DNA of 64,000 bases from an uncultured Paracoccaceae bacterium (lineage in GTDB: Bacteria; Pseudomonadota; Alphaproteobacteria; Rhodobacterales; Rhodobacteraceae): assembly GCA_938005545.1 (NCBI GenBank), contig CALKXV010000014.1, forward strand, positions 102,080 through 166,079. The letters run 5' to 3'. Numbering within the stretch: position 1 is the stretch's first letter; each line of letters opens with the position of its first letter. A model generated the notes under the pieces. That model was given only the letters and a program-made list of their open reading frames with translations. It did not search any database and was not told where the DNA came from. Below, piece after piece: positions 19,409-27,625 of this stretch. A program made the translations under genes and the position numbers.

Positions 19409-19433
19409 TCGGCGTCCTTCGGAGTAGTGTATA

Positions 19434-20021
19434 ATGACCAGTCTTGTTAAAAAGTTCCGCCTGTTCCGTCGTAAGGAAGATGGTACCGCGACAATTGAAT
19501 TCGTGTTTCTGTTTCCGGTATTCATCGCCATTTTCCTGATGGGTTTCGAATCTGGTTACTTTATGGTGCGCAACGTTCTGCTTGAACGCGCAGTTGATAT
19601 CGCGATCCGCGACGTACGCCTTGGTAATGGCCGGGTTCCTGAATTTGACGATCTGAAAACGAACATCTGCAACAACACCCGCGTCGTTCATGATTGCGAA
19701 GATTCGATCCAGATCGAAATGCAAACCGTTGCGCTTGTTCCCGGCAGCATTGATCCACTTCGCACACCTGCAAAGTGCGTCGACACATTGTCGACCGAAG
19801 ATCAATCCCAATTCACCACCTTTGACCTTGGTGAGCAGAACACCATGATGATTGTACGTGTCTGTGCGTTGGCCAAACCCTTCTTTCCAACAACACAACT
19901 TGGCGCTGGCCTTGGAGTGGACGCCAGTGGCAACCATGCGATGGTTGTGACCTCGGCCTTCGTGAATGAACCCGGCACGCGCGAAACCGCTGAATCGGCC
20001 GAAGAAGAGGAAGCCACCTGA
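19434..20021 (+). CDS. TadE-like pilus assembly protein
   Basis: A 195-aa protein with a TadE-type N terminus: RKEDGTATIEFVFLFPVFIAIFLMGFESGYFMVRNVLLERAVDIAIRD. The GTATIEF-hydrophobic pattern is the TadE signature, giving one membrane helix with a periplasmic remainder. Four cysteines (residues ~80, 87, 106 and 140) may form disulfides. The C terminus is acidic (ESAEEEEAT). A GGAG ribosome-binding site precedes the ATG. The stop overlaps the next gene's start (ATGA). It is part of the three-gene TadG/TadE/TadE unit. Confidence 0.8.
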   Translation: MTSLVKKFRLFRRKEDGTATIEFVFLFPVFIAIFLMGFESGYFMVRNVLLERAVDIAIRDVRLGNGRVPEFDDLKTNICNNTRVVHDCEDSIQIEMQTVALVPGSIDPLRTPAKCVDTLSTEDQSQFTTFDLGEQNTMMIVRVCALAKPFFPTTQLGAGLGVDASGNHAMVVTSAFVNEPGTRETAESAEEEEAT

Positions 20022-20572
20022 TGCGTTTTCCTTTCACAACAAAATTTTCACGTCGTGAAGATGCGTCTGTTTCAGTTGAAGCAGTTCTGATCCTGCCGAT
20101 CTTGATTTGGGCGGTCACCGCAACGCTCGTCATGTGGGATGCTTTCAAGACGTTGAATGTCACGCAAAAAGCCACCTACACGATTGCAGACATGATCTCG
20201 CGCGAGACCGAAAACATCTCCGACAACTACCTGACGTCGGTCTTTGAAATTTACGGATTTCTTGCGGCAAGCGCGGGCGAAAATGCCTTGCGTGTTTCTG
20301 TGGTCACCTTGGTCGAAGACGAAGACACCAACGTTCAGACCCTTGAATTGCTTTGTTCGCGTGGTTTGGGTGGGATCCTCGATTACACGAATGTCAGCCA
20401 GATCGAAAACCGCATTCCAACCATGGTTCCCGGCGACCAGATGATCGTCGTGGAAACCGAACATGAGTGGTCTCCTGCTTTTGCCGTCGGCCTGGCATCC
20501 TACCGGTTCCGCGAAGTCGCATTGGCCAGACCGCGCTTTGCACCGCAAGTGATCATCGAAAGCTGCATTTAA
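20021..20572 (+). CDS. TadE/TadG family pilus assembly protein
   Basis: A 183-aa protein with a second TadE-like N-terminal helix: REDASVSVEAVLILPILIWAVTATLVMWDAFKTLN. It is the third member of the operon, starting at the ATGA overlap with the preceding gene. The remainder is a periplasmic domain without a recognised enzymatic motif; two cysteines (LLCSRG and the C-terminal ESCI) are present. A strong rho-independent terminator follows 35 bp after the stop, so the operon ends here. Confidence 0.78.
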   Translation: MRFPFTTKFSRREDASVSVEAVLILPILIWAVTATLVMWDAFKTLNVTQKATYTIADMISRETENISDNYLTSVFEIYGFLAASAGENALRVSVVTLVEDEDTNVQTLELLCSRGLGGILDYTNVSQIENRIPTMVPGDQMIVVETEHEWSPAFAVGLASYRFREVALARPRFAPQVIIESCI

Positions 20573-20606
20573 AATGCCATAGACGGTCAACCAACCTACA
20601 GATTGC

Positions 20607-20639
20607 GAAAAACCCCACCCACAAAGGTGGGGTTTTTTG
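20607..20639 (+). terminator. Rho-independent terminator of the TadG/TadE operon
   Basis: An inverted repeat CCCCACC (20613-20619) and GGTGGGG (20626-20632), extended by A:T pairs on both sides, with a 6-base loop and followed by a T-run. The flanking A- and T-runs make it likely to work in both directions, although only the plus-strand operon ends here. Confidence 0.88.
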
Positions 20640-20740
20640 TTTTGGGCGCCGCGCATCCACCATCGGGTTTCGGTTGTCCTTGGAAGCTTCTGGTTTTATC
20701 CATACGGCCAACAGTCCAGTACCCGTCAGGAGCAACGCCC

Positions 20741-21259
20741 ATGCCTACACCCAAACCCGTCCCCGGCAGTCTTCTTGCCCCTATGAGCTTTCCCAAACTC
20801 GGCGGCGGCACGATCACCGTTGGTGGGCCGACCGAAAACTGGACATTGTTCATCGTCTATCGCGGCAAACACTGCCCGCGGTGCAAGAATTATCTGAATA
20901 AACTCAGCGCCATGGCCGACGACTGGACCGCAGCAGGTTTCGACATCGCGGTTGTGTCGGGCGATCCGGAAGAAAAAGCCCAAGCGGATCAAGATGAATT
21001 CGGCTGGAATTTCGATCTAGCCTATGGGCTTACCGAAGATCAGATGACCACGCTGGGGCTTTATGTGACAGAACCGTTGTCCGCCGCTGAAACCGATCGC
21101 CGCTTTGCAGAACCCGGCATCTTTGTCCTGCGCCCCGATGGCAGCCAACTGTTGATCGCGATCTCAAACGGCCCGTCCGCACGCCCTGAATTGGCGGAAC
21201 TTCTGGATGGTATGATCTTCACCAAAACCAACGACCGCCCGCCCCGCGGAACGGTCTGA
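20741..21259 (+). CDS. Peroxiredoxin-like (AhpC/TSA, thioredoxin-fold) protein
   Basis: A 172-aa thioredoxin-fold protein. WTLFIVYRGKHCPRCKNYLNKL places a CxxC (CPRC) at the N-terminal end of the first helix, as in redoxins, and IAVVSGDPEEKAQADQDEFGWNF follows the AhpC/TSA pattern. The cis-proline-like region is FAEPGIFVLRPDGS. Its substrate, possibly a hydroperoxide, is not shown by the sequence. I chose the ATG at 20741 because CAGGAG lies 8 bases upstream; the longer frame would begin inside the terminator. It converges on a HAD phosphatase gene. Confidence 0.82.
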   Translation: MPTPKPVPGSLLAPMSFPKLGGGTITVGGPTENWTLFIVYRGKHCPRCKNYLNKLSAMADDWTAAGFDIAVVSGDPEEKAQADQDEFGWNFDLAYGLTEDQMTTLGLYVTEPLSAAETDRRFAEPGIFVLRPDGSQLLIAISNGPSARPELAELLDGMIFTKTNDRPPRGTV

Positions 21260-21269
21260 GACGCGACGC

Positions 21270-21974
21270 TCAATACTGGGGATGGTCTTCCGAAGTGCCA
21301 TCCCTGATCCAGGCCTCCAACTCCCCGATATTGGGCAAGACGACTTCGGCATAAGGGGCCAGATCGTCGTAACTGGCCATGCCCGTCAAGACACCGACCG
21401 GGATCACACCCGCCGCCTTCGCGGCCAACAGGTCGTGCAGACTGTCGCCCACCATCAAACAGCGCTCAGGCGCTGCCCCCAATGCGCTGACGCCCGCCAA
21501 AACGACATCCGCTTCAGGCTTTGCGCCATAGCCACTGTCTGATCCCGCGACGAACCCAAAAAGATCTGCGATACCCGCCTGATCCAGATGCCGCCGTGCA
21601 ACCGCTTCGGCGTCGTTGGTCACAATTCCCAGCTCGAATGACATCGCTAACTCCCCGAGACAGGCGGGCAGATCGACCACCGGAACCATGGCGGCATCGG
21701 CACTGATCAGTCGCACAATCTCACGAAGTTCGCCCGAAGGAACCTCGACCACACTGGTAAGCGCTGAAATCAGATCGTCCATGGTGCCCGCGATTGCAAT
21801 GCTGTCGGGGCGAAAGGTCATCGCGCGCAAATCAAAGCCCATTGCTTCGGCTGCGTCTTCACGGGTGTCACCGGGCGCAACAGCGTCGAGCAGTTCCACC
21901 GTCGCGTCGCTCCAAGACGCCTCAAAGTCGAACAAGGTGCCGTCCTTGTCGAACAGGATCGCATTGATCTCCAT
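21270..21974 (-). CDS. HAD family hydrolase (phosphoglycolate phosphatase-like)
   Basis: A 234-aa HAD-superfamily phosphatase. Motif I is FDKDGTLFDF with nucleophile and acid Asp; motif II is the VTND segment; motif III is the lysine in YGAKPE; motif IV is GDSLHDLLAA. It resembles Gph-type enzymes, which clear 2-phosphoglycolate and similar metabolites, but the substrate is not certain. I start it at the ATG at 21974, which places motif I ten residues in. It is divergent from a MarR regulator 44 bp away. Confidence 0.85.
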   Translation of the reverse strand: MEINAILFDKDGTLFDFEASWSDATVELLDAVAPGDTREDAAEAMGFDLRAMTFRPDSIAIAGTMDDLISALTSVVEVPSGELREIVRLISADAAMVPVVDLPACLGELAMSFELGIVTNDAEAVARRHLDQAGIADLFGFVAGSDSGYGAKPEADVVLAGVSALGAAPERCLMVGDSLHDLLAAKAAGVIPVGVLTGMASYDDLAPYAEVVLPNIGELEAWIRDGTSEDHPQY

Positions 21975-22018
21975 CGTCTCTCCTGATTGAGTTAGCCGAC
22001 TTGGCCCGGACCCGTACA

Positions 22019-22465
22019 ATGAAATCATATCGCCTGCACGCATCCCTTGGTTACAATCTCTCGCTCGCCTCGCGACTGCAAGAGAGACGTTTGGATGACA
22101 GCCTTAAATCCTTGGATTTGACGCGAACCACATGGTGCGTTCTTCTGGCGGTTGGCAATGAAAACCTATCGCAACCCTCTGATATTGCGCGCTTTGTCGG
22201 AATTGACCGAACGGCAACATCGCGGGCTTTGCGGCAAATGGAAGCCGCCGAACTTGTGGTACGTCACGCGGGCACCGACGACAAACGCACCACGCGCGTT
22301 TCCCTTACTGATGCGGGCCGAAGCAAGATCAAAGACGGAACGCCGTTTGCGCAAACAAACAACGACGTCATGCGCGCCAAACTGACCGATGCCGAATTTG
22401 ACCAGCTTCGCCGCCTTCTCGGGAAGGTGATCGAAGGTGAGGATACGGCCCTTTCCGTTCTCTAG
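22019..22465 (+). CDS. MarR family transcriptional regulator
   Basis: A 148-aa MarR-type winged-helix regulator. The pattern is an N-terminal dimerisation helix (LGYNLSLASRLQERRLDDSLKSLDL), the DNA-recognition helix (SQPSDIARFVGIDRTATSRALRQME), the wing with the conserved D-K-R (GTDDKRTTRVSLTDAG), and the C-terminal helix. The ligand is unknown. It faces the HAD gene across a 44-bp gap and lies about 450 bp before the convergent carnitine dehydrogenase fusion. The ATG at 22019 fits the family better than the TTG at 22001. Confidence 0.87.
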   Translation: MKSYRLHASLGYNLSLASRLQERRLDDSLKSLDLTRTTWCVLLAVGNENLSQPSDIARFVGIDRTATSRALRQMEAAELVVRHAGTDDKRTTRVSLTDAGRSKIKDGTPFAQTNNDVMRAKLTDAEFDQLRRLLGKVIEGEDTALSVL

Positions 22466-22579
22466 ATCGTCGTTATCTATTTAGCACCACCGAACTTGTG
22501 GGCCAGTGATCTTACGAAAATCACCCCGGTTTTCGGACACCACATTGGCTGACGAAATAGGAACAATAAGAGGACCGAG

Positions 22580-22723
22580 ATGAAACATCCTATGATCACC
22601 CCGACCCTCAAATTCACGCCTTCAGAGCTTTGGCAAGTAAGCCCCTTGTTCACAGACCAAGTGGGCCAGGGATCTTTGCGCGCGACGGCAATGGGGTGCA
22701 AGCACCAGTCGGGTGACGCCTGA
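22580..22723 (+). CDS. Possible 47-aa protein of unknown function
   Basis: A short frame beginning MKHPMITPTLKFTPSELWQV, preceded by AGGACCGAG as a possible ribosome-binding site. It ends CKHQSGDA. I recognise no family. The composition is not obviously random, but coding status cannot be decided by eye; it could be a leader peptide, a gene fragment or chance. Confidence 0.25.
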   Translation: MKHPMITPTLKFTPSELWQVSPLFTDQVGQGSLRATAMGCKHQSGDA

Positions 22724-22826
22724 CTTTTTGAATTCCGACCCCCGGCGCAAACTTTTGCCACATGTTGATCGCAACACTTCGGGAAAGCGCACTCGGCTAT
22801 TCGATCCAAGCCGATAGGTGCGCCTG

Positions 22827-22855
22827 GCCGCCCGTTCACCCCTTGCGGGCGGCCA
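22827..22855 (+). terminator. GC-rich inverted repeat, possible terminator
   Basis: GGCCGCCCG (22827-22835) and CGGGCGGCC (22847-22855) form a perfect 9-bp stem with an 11-base loop. Only a weak T-run follows (ACCTTTT), so termination in the plus direction is plausible but not certain. It lies just beyond the 3' end of the convergent minus-strand carnitine dehydrogenase gene. Confidence 0.45.
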
Positions 22856-22910
22856 CCTTTTCAACGTTGTTTTTGATCGCAAGCGTGGCGACAATGCGTC
22901 GGTACAAACC

Positions 22911-24302
22911 TTACCGATGCGCCGCCGCCAAAGCCTCGACAGCGGCCTGAACGTTCGTATTTGGGTTACACGAGCTGCGGGTTTCCAGACTGACGTGGAT
23001 CAGGAACTGTTCGCACGTAGCCAGAACCTCTCCATCTGATGCGCGCTTCATCTCATGGGCCAGTTTCAGCTTTTTGCCTTCACCGATCAGTACACGTGTT
23101 TCAACGCGTATGGCTTCGCCGGCGTGGGTTTCGACCAGATATTTGATCGACGTTTCAACCGTGAAGTAACTCAGACCACCCGCGATGTAATCCGGGCCCG
23201 CACCGATATGCACCATGACCCCATCAGCGGCATCGGAGAACACCTGACCATAGCGGCTTTCGTTCATGTGCCCGTTGTAATCCGTCCAATCCGACGGGAC
23301 CACGCGGGCCACCGTCACCATCGGCACGGAGGCGTCCATGGGTTGCGGCAAAGTCGCGTCGTGATCCGCCAAGACTTGCCCCGCCCCGCTGCCTTCGCCC
23401 TTCAAGGCGCGCAGGATCGCCACAAGGTTCCGGTCGCGCAGAGCTTCCAGTTCCCGGATCGACAGCGCACCCGATTGCGCATCCGATTGGTCGCCGATTT
23501 TCTTGGCCAGTTCCGGCGTCAGTTCCGGCACATCCATCAGCTTGGTCCAGGGCCAGGCCAGTGCGGGCCCGAATTGTTCGACGAAATGGGTCATGCCGCC
23601 CTCGCCACCTGCCACGCGGTATGTTTCGAACAACCCCATCTGGGCCCATCTCAGACCGAACCCCAACCGGATCGCTTCGTCGATTTCTTCTGTGGTTGCG
23701 ATGTCATCCTTGATCAACCACAAAGCCTCGCGCCAGACCGCCTCCAAAAACCGATCGGCCAGATGCGCATCAATCTCGGCACGAACCACCAAAGGGCGCA
23801 TCCCGACCGAGATCAACATATCTTTCACGCGGTCCGCCGCGCCCGCATCGCCGCCCACCGACACCAGTTCGACAAGTGGCAAGAGGTAAACCGGGTTGAA
23901 CGGATGGGCGACCATCAAACGACCGGGGTTTGTCATGCCCGTGCGCAACTCCGACGGTTTGAACCCGGATGTTGACGATCCTATGGGCGCATCTGGTGCC
24001 GCTGCCTCAACCTCGGCCAAAACACGGTGCTTCAGGTCCAGCCTTTCGGGCACGCTTTCCTGAATGTAATCCGCGCCCGATACGGCCTCGGCCACGGTTC
24101 CAACCAATCTAAGTTGTCCTTCCGCCGGTAAGGCGCGTTCGTACAGCATCGGCAAGGCACCGCGCGCATTCGCCAGAACCTCGTCCAGCTTGCGGGCCGC
24201 TTCCGGGTCGGGATCGAAAACATCCACATCCCAGCCATTCAGCAAGAACCGGGCCGCCCAGCCGCCGCCAATCACACCACCACCAATCACTGCCGCTTTC
24301 AT
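22911..24302 (-). CDS. L-carnitine dehydrogenase fused to a betainyl-CoA thioesterase-type domain
   Basis: A 463-aa fusion. Residues 1-300 form a 3-hydroxyacyl-CoA dehydrogenase-type protein: Rossmann loop GGGVIGGGWAARFL, the SSTSGFKPSEL catalytic-site serine segment, and HPFNPVYLLPLVE. These match L-carnitine 3-dehydrogenases, which make 3-dehydrocarnitine. From about residue 325 a hot-dog thioesterase domain follows (SDWTDYNGHMNESRYGQVFSDAAD). In rhizobia the same fusion is known in carnitine breakdown, where the thioesterase hydrolyses betainyl-CoA to betaine. The expected partner, a beta-keto acid cleavage enzyme, is not nearby. I chose the ATG at 24302; a TTG lies two codons earlier. Confidence 0.85.
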   Translation of the reverse strand: MKAAVIGGGVIGGGWAARFLLNGWDVDVFDPDPEAARKLDEVLANARGALPMLYERALPAEGQLRLVGTVAEAVSGADYIQESVPERLDLKHRVLAEVEAAAPDAPIGSSTSGFKPSELRTGMTNPGRLMVAHPFNPVYLLPLVELVSVGGDAGAADRVKDMLISVGMRPLVVRAEIDAHLADRFLEAVWREALWLIKDDIATTEEIDEAIRLGFGLRWAQMGLFETYRVAGGEGGMTHFVEQFGPALAWPWTKLMDVPELTPELAKKIGDQSDAQSGALSIRELEALRDRNLVAILRALKGEGSGAGQVLADHDATLPQPMDASVPMVTVARVVPSDWTDYNGHMNESRYGQVFSDAADGVMVHIGAGPDYIAGGLSYFTVETSIKYLVETHAGEAIRVETRVLIGEGKKLKLAHEMKRASDGEVLATCEQFLIHVSLETRSSCNPNTNVQAAVEALAAAHR

Positions 24303-24339
24303 CCACAATCCCTTTCAAAGACATCGGCGAGAACCATGT

Positions 24340-24978
24340 TCAAACGTCCGCCGCGCCCAAATCCTGCACCACCCCGACCAGCGCATGACCCAAAGCCTGA
24401 TGCGCCTCACCACTCCAATGGATCCCATCCACCGGGTCTACATTGATCACGGCACCTGCATCGAAAAAAGCGGCACCATTGGCCTTTGCGTGATGTTCAA
24501 TCGCGCGCGTCAGCCCGGTTGAGCGATCCTCAATACCCGCGAACATGTCCTGAAACGGGCCAACACACATCAACGGCGGCGGCGCGACCACCAAAATTTG
24601 CGCAACCGTGCCCGTGCCCAAAGCTTCGCGCACCAGACGCCCAATGCCCAAAGCCACGTCTTCCGCACGCAGGCCAAACCGGTGTTTCTGATCGTTGGTG
24701 CCAAGTGCGACGATCAAAAGATCAATCGGTCGGTGTGAAAATAAGATCGCAGGCAAAATCCGCAGCCCATTGCGAAACTCACCTTCAATAGGGTCATCGA
24801 AAGCACTTGTGCGCCCGCCCAATCCTTCGATGACAACATCCCAATCCCGGCCCAATTCACCCGCCAAAACATCGCCCCAACGCGCGCCCTTGGGGAAAAT
24901 CCCGTCCGAGCCAAGTTCAGGCATGGGCATCGTTCCAAAGGTATTGCTGTCACCGTAAATCAAAATGCGTTTCGTCAT
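24340..24978 (-). CDS. SGNH/GDSL hydrolase (arylesterase-like)
   Basis: A 212-aa cytoplasmic SGNH hydrolase. Block I is YGDSNTFG, with the nucleophile serine as GDSN; the block III motif is ALGTNDQ; and the catalytic Asp-His pair is in DGIHWSGEAH. No signal peptide is seen. Its family resembles small arylesterases and acyl-CoA thioesterase-like enzymes. It lies 37 bp upstream of the carnitine dehydrogenase fusion and 9 bp downstream of the PaaK-like ligase, all on the minus strand, so it may belong to the acyl-activating cluster. Confidence 0.85.
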   Translation of the reverse strand: MTKRILIYGDSNTFGTMPMPELGSDGIFPKGARWGDVLAGELGRDWDVVIEGLGGRTSAFDDPIEGEFRNGLRILPAILFSHRPIDLLIVALGTNDQKHRFGLRAEDVALGIGRLVREALGTGTVAQILVVAPPPLMCVGPFQDMFAGIEDRSTGLTRAIEHHAKANGAAFFDAGAVINVDPVDGIHWSGEAHQALGHALVGVVQDLGAADV

Positions 24979-24987
24979 GGACGCCTC

Positions 24988-26199
24988 TCATTCATAGGTG
25001 CGCGTGTCTTCGATCACCACGCCGTCGCGCGGCAAACTGCCGGGAGCCACGATGTCAATCTCGGCGCCCAGTTTCAAAACATCGCGGATCGAAGCGGCCA
25101 ACGCGCTTTCGTCGACATCCACGGCTTCAACACGCACCAGCATTGCATCGGCGTCACCAACCCGCGATGCAACAACGCGTGCGCGTGTGATCTCGGGATG
25201 GCGCGCAACCAAAGCCGCCACCTGTTCAGGGCGCACAAACATCCCCTTGATCTTGGTCGTCTGATCGGCGCGGCCCATCCAGCCCTTGATCCGCATATTG
25301 GTCCGCCCGCAAGAGCTTTGCCCCGGCAACACCGCCGACAAATCCCCCGTTGCAAATCGCACCAGCGGATAATCCGGGTTCAGCGTCGTCACCACCACTT
25401 CGCCCACCTCGCCTTCGGGCACCGGATCGCCCGTACCCGGTGTCACAATTTCCACCACGACACCTTCGTCAGTGATCATCCCCTCCATCGCCGGGCTTTC
25501 ATATGCGATCAGCCCCAGATCCGCCGTGGCATAGGCCTGTAAACAAGTGATACCGCGCGCCACGTACCAATCGCGCAAAGACGGAAACAAAGCGCCGCCT
25601 GACACGACGGCCTTGGTGATCCCAAGCACCACGCCCATTTCATCCGCCTTTTCCAGAATGACTTTCAGATAATCCGGCGTGCCTGCAAAAACCGAAGCTC
25701 CCAATGCTTTCGCCGTCGCCACCTGTAATTCGGTTTGCCCCGTGCCTGCCGGGATCACGGTTGCGCCCACGGCCTCAGCCCCGTTTTCAAACATGTGCCC
25801 CGCAGGTGTCAGATGATAGCCAAAGCAATTCTGCACCACATCGCCCGGCCCAACACCGGCTGCGTGCAAAAAGCGCCCCAAGCGCCACCAGTCACCACCC
25901 CGCCGACCGGGCTCATAAATCGGCCCTGGCGATTGATGCAGATAGTCAAAGGCATCAGCCGCCAAAGTGGTCAACCCACCCAGAGGCGGCGCCTCTTTTT
26001 GCCGGGCGGCCAAATCCGACTTTCGCAAAACCGGCAATTGCGCCAGATCCTCACGCCCCGAAATATGGCGCGCGTCCAACCCACCGCCATAGCCCGGCAA
26101 TGCCGCTGCCCGCGCAATCTGGTCCGTTAAAGCCGCTGCTAAATCCGCGTCCCGATCTTTCGGCGCACGATTTTCAAGACTGTCATAGGGGCTGCTCAT
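24988..26199 (-). CDS. PaaK-like AMP-binding acyl-CoA ligase family protein
   Basis: A 403-aa protein of the phenylacetate-CoA ligase-like (COG1541-type) group. Recognisable are the late adenylation motifs: YATADLGLIAYESPAM, the DYPLVRFATGDLS segment with the ATP-ribose Asp, and GRADQTTKIKGMFV leading to the small C-terminal domain. The early P-loop is not the classical SSGTTG but QSPGPIYEPGRRGG, so phosphate binding may differ. It probably activates a carboxylic acid to the CoA ester, or has become specialised. I start at the ATG at 26199 (MSSPYDSLENR); it overlaps the upstream 87-aa gene by 17 bp. Confidence 0.77.
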   Translation of the reverse strand: MSSPYDSLENRAPKDRDADLAAALTDQIARAAALPGYGGGLDARHISGREDLAQLPVLRKSDLAARQKEAPPLGGLTTLAADAFDYLHQSPGPIYEPGRRGGDWWRLGRFLHAAGVGPGDVVQNCFGYHLTPAGHMFENGAEAVGATVIPAGTGQTELQVATAKALGASVFAGTPDYLKVILEKADEMGVVLGITKAVVSGGALFPSLRDWYVARGITCLQAYATADLGLIAYESPAMEGMITDEGVVVEIVTPGTGDPVPEGEVGEVVVTTLNPDYPLVRFATGDLSAVLPGQSSCGRTNMRIKGWMGRADQTTKIKGMFVRPEQVAALVARHPEITRARVVASRVGDADAMLVRVEAVDVDESALAASIRDVLKLGAEIDIVAPGSLPRDGVVIEDTRTYE

Positions 26200-26446
26200 C
26201 TTCGGCGGTCTCCGGGTCAACGTCATACAGATACAACGTCACCATGCCGCCCATACCTTCCGCCCACAAGACCGCGTCGCGCACCGAAATGCCAACACGT
26301 TCCGCGTAATCAATCTCAACACCCAATTCCAAGGTCACCTGATCCGAATCTTCGGCCACGTTGTCTTTCGACGCGCTTTGTACAACCGCACAAACGCGTT
26401 TCCAACGGTAAGGACGTTCCCGCAAGTCCAAAAAATTTACGATCAT
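26183..26446 (-). CDS. Conserved-looking hypothetical protein (87 aa)
   Basis: An 87-aa soluble protein starting MIVNFLDLRERPYRWKRVCAVVQ, acidic towards the C terminus (DVDPETAEDEQPL). It overlaps the PaaK-like ligase start by 17 bp, so translation is probably coupled. GGAG lies 8-10 bases upstream of the ATG at 26446. I recognise no domain; a regulatory or accessory role to the ligase is inference from position only. Confidence 0.6.
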   Translation of the reverse strand: MIVNFLDLRERPYRWKRVCAVVQSASKDNVAEDSDQVTLELGVEIDYAERVGISVRDAVLWAEGMGGMVTLYLYDVDPETAEDEQPL

Positions 26447-26610
26447 TACAAACTCCAAACACACGAAGGATATTGGATCAATGTTTTCGGTCGACCAAAG
26501 GTCGTCGTAAATCAGGTTAGGGATTTATGGCAAAAAAGGAAATAATCCGTTCACCTTTTCAAATCAGCGCCCGGATGTGTTGCCAATCGGCGCGAGACCG
26601 CGCGGTCGCG

Positions 26611-27591
26611 TCACACGTCCAAAACGACGGTGCCCAGTTTTTCACCTGCCGCCACAAGGTCATGGGCAGCCGCGCCATTGGCCAGATCACCGCCCGAGAC
26701 CACCGCATGGCTCAACTGTCCAGTGTTCAGCCAACGCGCAAGATCAGCCGCACCGCGGGCCTGGACGCCTACGTCGATCTGATAAACGATCAGCATCCGC
26801 AAGCTTATGTCTTTGAACATGAAGGGATAAAATTCCAACTTAGGCGTCATCGACGCCGCAGAAGCATAAGCCGAAATCACGCCACCGGGTTTGATCAACG
26901 CCAAGGACGCCTCTTGGTTCGCGCCAAAATCCACCTCAACAATCCGGTCCACACCGGCCCCGGAGGTTTCGTCCATCACCGCTTCAACCACGTCCACGTC
27001 GCGGTAATTGATCGTTGTATCAGCGCCCGAATAGGCGGCCTTTTCGTCGGACGACACCGTTGTGATCACACGTGCGCCAGCCAATGCCGCCATTTGGCAG
27101 GCATAACGCCCGACGGTTCCGGCACCACCTGTGACCAAAACGGTTTGTCCGGCCAGGCTCGCACCGTCGCCAAACAAGGCATACCACGCCGTCATCGCCG
27201 GAATGCCGAAACACGCCCCTTCGGCAAAGCTCGTGCTTTCGGGCAAATCCCGCGCCTGTTCAGACGGCAAAGCCACCAATTCTGCTGCCGTGCCGAACGC
27301 CCGGTTCCATCCAGCGTTCCACATCCATACACGTACGCCGACGCGGCTTTGGTCAACGCCTTGACCCACAGCCTCGATCACACCCGCGCCATCAGAATGC
27401 GGCACAATGCGGGGATAGCCCATCACCGCACCGGGGCGCGCGCCGCTGCGCAATTTCACATCCGACGGATTCACCCCGGATGCGCGCACCCGCACCAATA
27501 CCTCCCCCGGACCGGGTACAGGCTCGGCCATATCGCCATAAACCAGGACGTCGGACGCAGGCCCAAACCCATCGTACCAAAGCGCTTTCAT
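26611..27591 (-). CDS. NADPH:quinone reductase / medium-chain dehydrogenase family protein
   Basis: A 326-aa MDR-family oxidoreductase of the zeta-crystallin/quinone reductase type. The N-terminal GroES-like domain has GEVLVRVRASGVNPSDVKLRSG and the GADGAGVI-type segment (HSDGAGVIEAVG). The cofactor domain has VLVTGGAGTVGRYACQMAAL. No zinc-binding cysteines are seen, as expected for the quinone reductase branch. It may reduce an alkenal or enone, possibly an intermediate of the surrounding acid-catabolic cluster (inference). It lies 34 bp downstream of livF on the same strand. Confidence 0.88.
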   Translation of the reverse strand: MKALWYDGFGPASDVLVYGDMAEPVPGPGEVLVRVRASGVNPSDVKLRSGARPGAVMGYPRIVPHSDGAGVIEAVGQGVDQSRVGVRVWMWNAGWNRAFGTAAELVALPSEQARDLPESTSFAEGACFGIPAMTAWYALFGDGASLAGQTVLVTGGAGTVGRYACQMAALAGARVITTVSSDEKAAYSGADTTINYRDVDVVEAVMDETSGAGVDRIVEVDFGANQEASLALIKPGGVISAYASAASMTPKLEFYPFMFKDISLRMLIVYQIDVGVQARGAADLARWLNTGQLSHAVVSGGDLANGAAAHDLVAAGEKLGTVVLDV

Positions 27592-27625
27592 GGCTTCATC
27601 ACCCAGTTAAAAAAACGCAATTCAC

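Larger units (their letters stand above)
22466..22910. other. Gap between MarR gene and carnitine dehydrogenase fusion
   Basis: About 445 bp with no convincing gene. It contains a 47-codon plus-strand frame (22580-22723) with a fair ribosome-binding site and a strong inverted repeat (22827-22855), each described separately. A minus-strand 120-codon frame (22477-22839) has no family features. I see no repeat arrays or tRNA. Confidence 0.5.

Noticed and set aside
22477..22839. 120-codon minus-strand frame in the MarR gap
   Set aside because: Mixed composition with no family features or ribosome-binding site; no support.
23055..23975. 306-codon plus-strand frame
   Set aside because: Antisense to the carnitine dehydrogenase fusion; no domain.
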